This document shows, in pieces, positions 63,889-64,000 of a stretch of DNA of 64,000 bases (the stretch's first letter is position 1; each line of letters begins with the position of its first letter). The notes under the pieces were generated by a model. The model had not been told where the DNA came from. It did not search any database and was given only the letters and a program-made list of their open reading frames with translations. The stretch lies in the NCBI RefSeq assembly GCF_002798405.1, contig NZ_PGGV01000004.1, positions 62,001 through 126,000 of the forward strand. The letters run 5' to 3'. A program made the translations under genes and the position numbers. The DNA comes from Glycomyces xiaoerkulensis. GTDB lineage: Bacteria; Actinomycetota; Actinomycetes; Mycobacteriales; Micromonosporaceae.

Positions 63889-64000
63889 CGGCGCTGCGCC
63901 TGGCCGGGTCCGGCCGCTCGCACCGCCCCGGTGCAGGGCGGGCGGAGCCTACGCGTATAGTCCGATTTAAGGCTTATATCCACCGCACCGGGCCGGCGGC
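63889..64000. other. Right-hand end of the window, no gene seen
   Basis: 112 nt. A GC-rich stretch with weak hairpin potential (GCCGGGTCCGGC near 63903-63914) may end pepP. The last 50 nt turn AT-rich and could hold a promoter for a gene outside the window. Nothing further can be supported. Confidence 0.3.

Overview
The window is about 70% GC and densely coded, with GTG/TTG starts, ATGA/GTGA gene overlaps and many leaderless genes. It belongs to an actinobacterium. An SsgB-type sporulation protein, a CIRCE element, LacI-family sugar regulation, CebR-like operators and the block infC-rpmI-rplT-trmH-pheS-pheT followed by an arg operon point to a mycelial, sporulating actinomycete. Glycomycetaceae is a guess from overall gene content and is not proven by any marker here. 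No mobile element, prophage, CRISPR array or rRNA was seen.

Layout. 1-12.6 kb: sugar and regulatory functions. These are a TetR regulator, a methyltransferase, a GH51 arabinofuranosidase with a LacI regulator, a sirtuin, a P-loop kinase, a PQQ-type sugar dehydrogenase lipoprotein, a KP-43-like subtilase, a DoxX-like membrane protein, a secreted lectin-GH43 glycosidase and gluconokinase. 12.7-17.3 kb: glyoxylate shunt (aceA-aceB) divergent from a RamB-like regulator. 17.4-24.4 kb: acyl-CoA desaturase, a NarL-type two-component system, an SDR, a GT4 glycosyltransferase, an O-methyltransferase and ssgB. 24.3-33 kb: the acetyl-phosphate node (pta-ackA, phosphoketolase) with citrate synthase, tRNA-Gly plus a rearranged tRNA-Gly copy, and an ArsR/membrane-protein pair. 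33.3-42.8 kb: CIRCE-controlled hsp20, a Gly-Val-Cys tRNA cluster, tex, a second two-component system, an MMPL transporter, an RDD protein and a secreted CBM2 protein. 42.8-51.3 kb: a complete arginine operon argC-J-B-D-F-R-G-H behind a double ARG operator. 51.4-54.9 kb: small membrane proteins, a PAP2 phosphatase and a penicillin-binding-protein-like pseudoenzyme. 55-61 kb: pheT, pheS, trmH, rplT, rpmI and infC. 61.1-64 kb: a PH-domain protein, a PIN toxin-antitoxin pair and aminopeptidase P.

How it works together. Extracellular arabinose-containing glycans and cellulose are addressed by the GH43, GH51 and CBM2 proteins. Pentose carbon can enter through phosphoketolase as acetyl-phosphate, be interconverted by Pta and AckA, and be assimilated by citrate synthase and the glyoxylate shunt. 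Arginine synthesis is autogenously controlled by ArgR encoded inside its operon.

The most unusual signals are: (i) a pheST leader with a TATGAT box exactly 6 nt before an 18-codon ORF, then a long-range stem ending at the pheS ribosome-binding site; (ii) an infC leader with an intrinsic terminator; (iii) a tRNA-Gly copy carrying a hairpin insertion in its D-arm; (iv) a PBP with all three transpeptidase motifs lost; (v) an SsgB with a C-terminal extension and a TTA codon; and (vi) a recurrent TAnnnT-N6/7-RTG layout that implies widespread leaderless transcription. All calls come from reading the sequence, without database searches.
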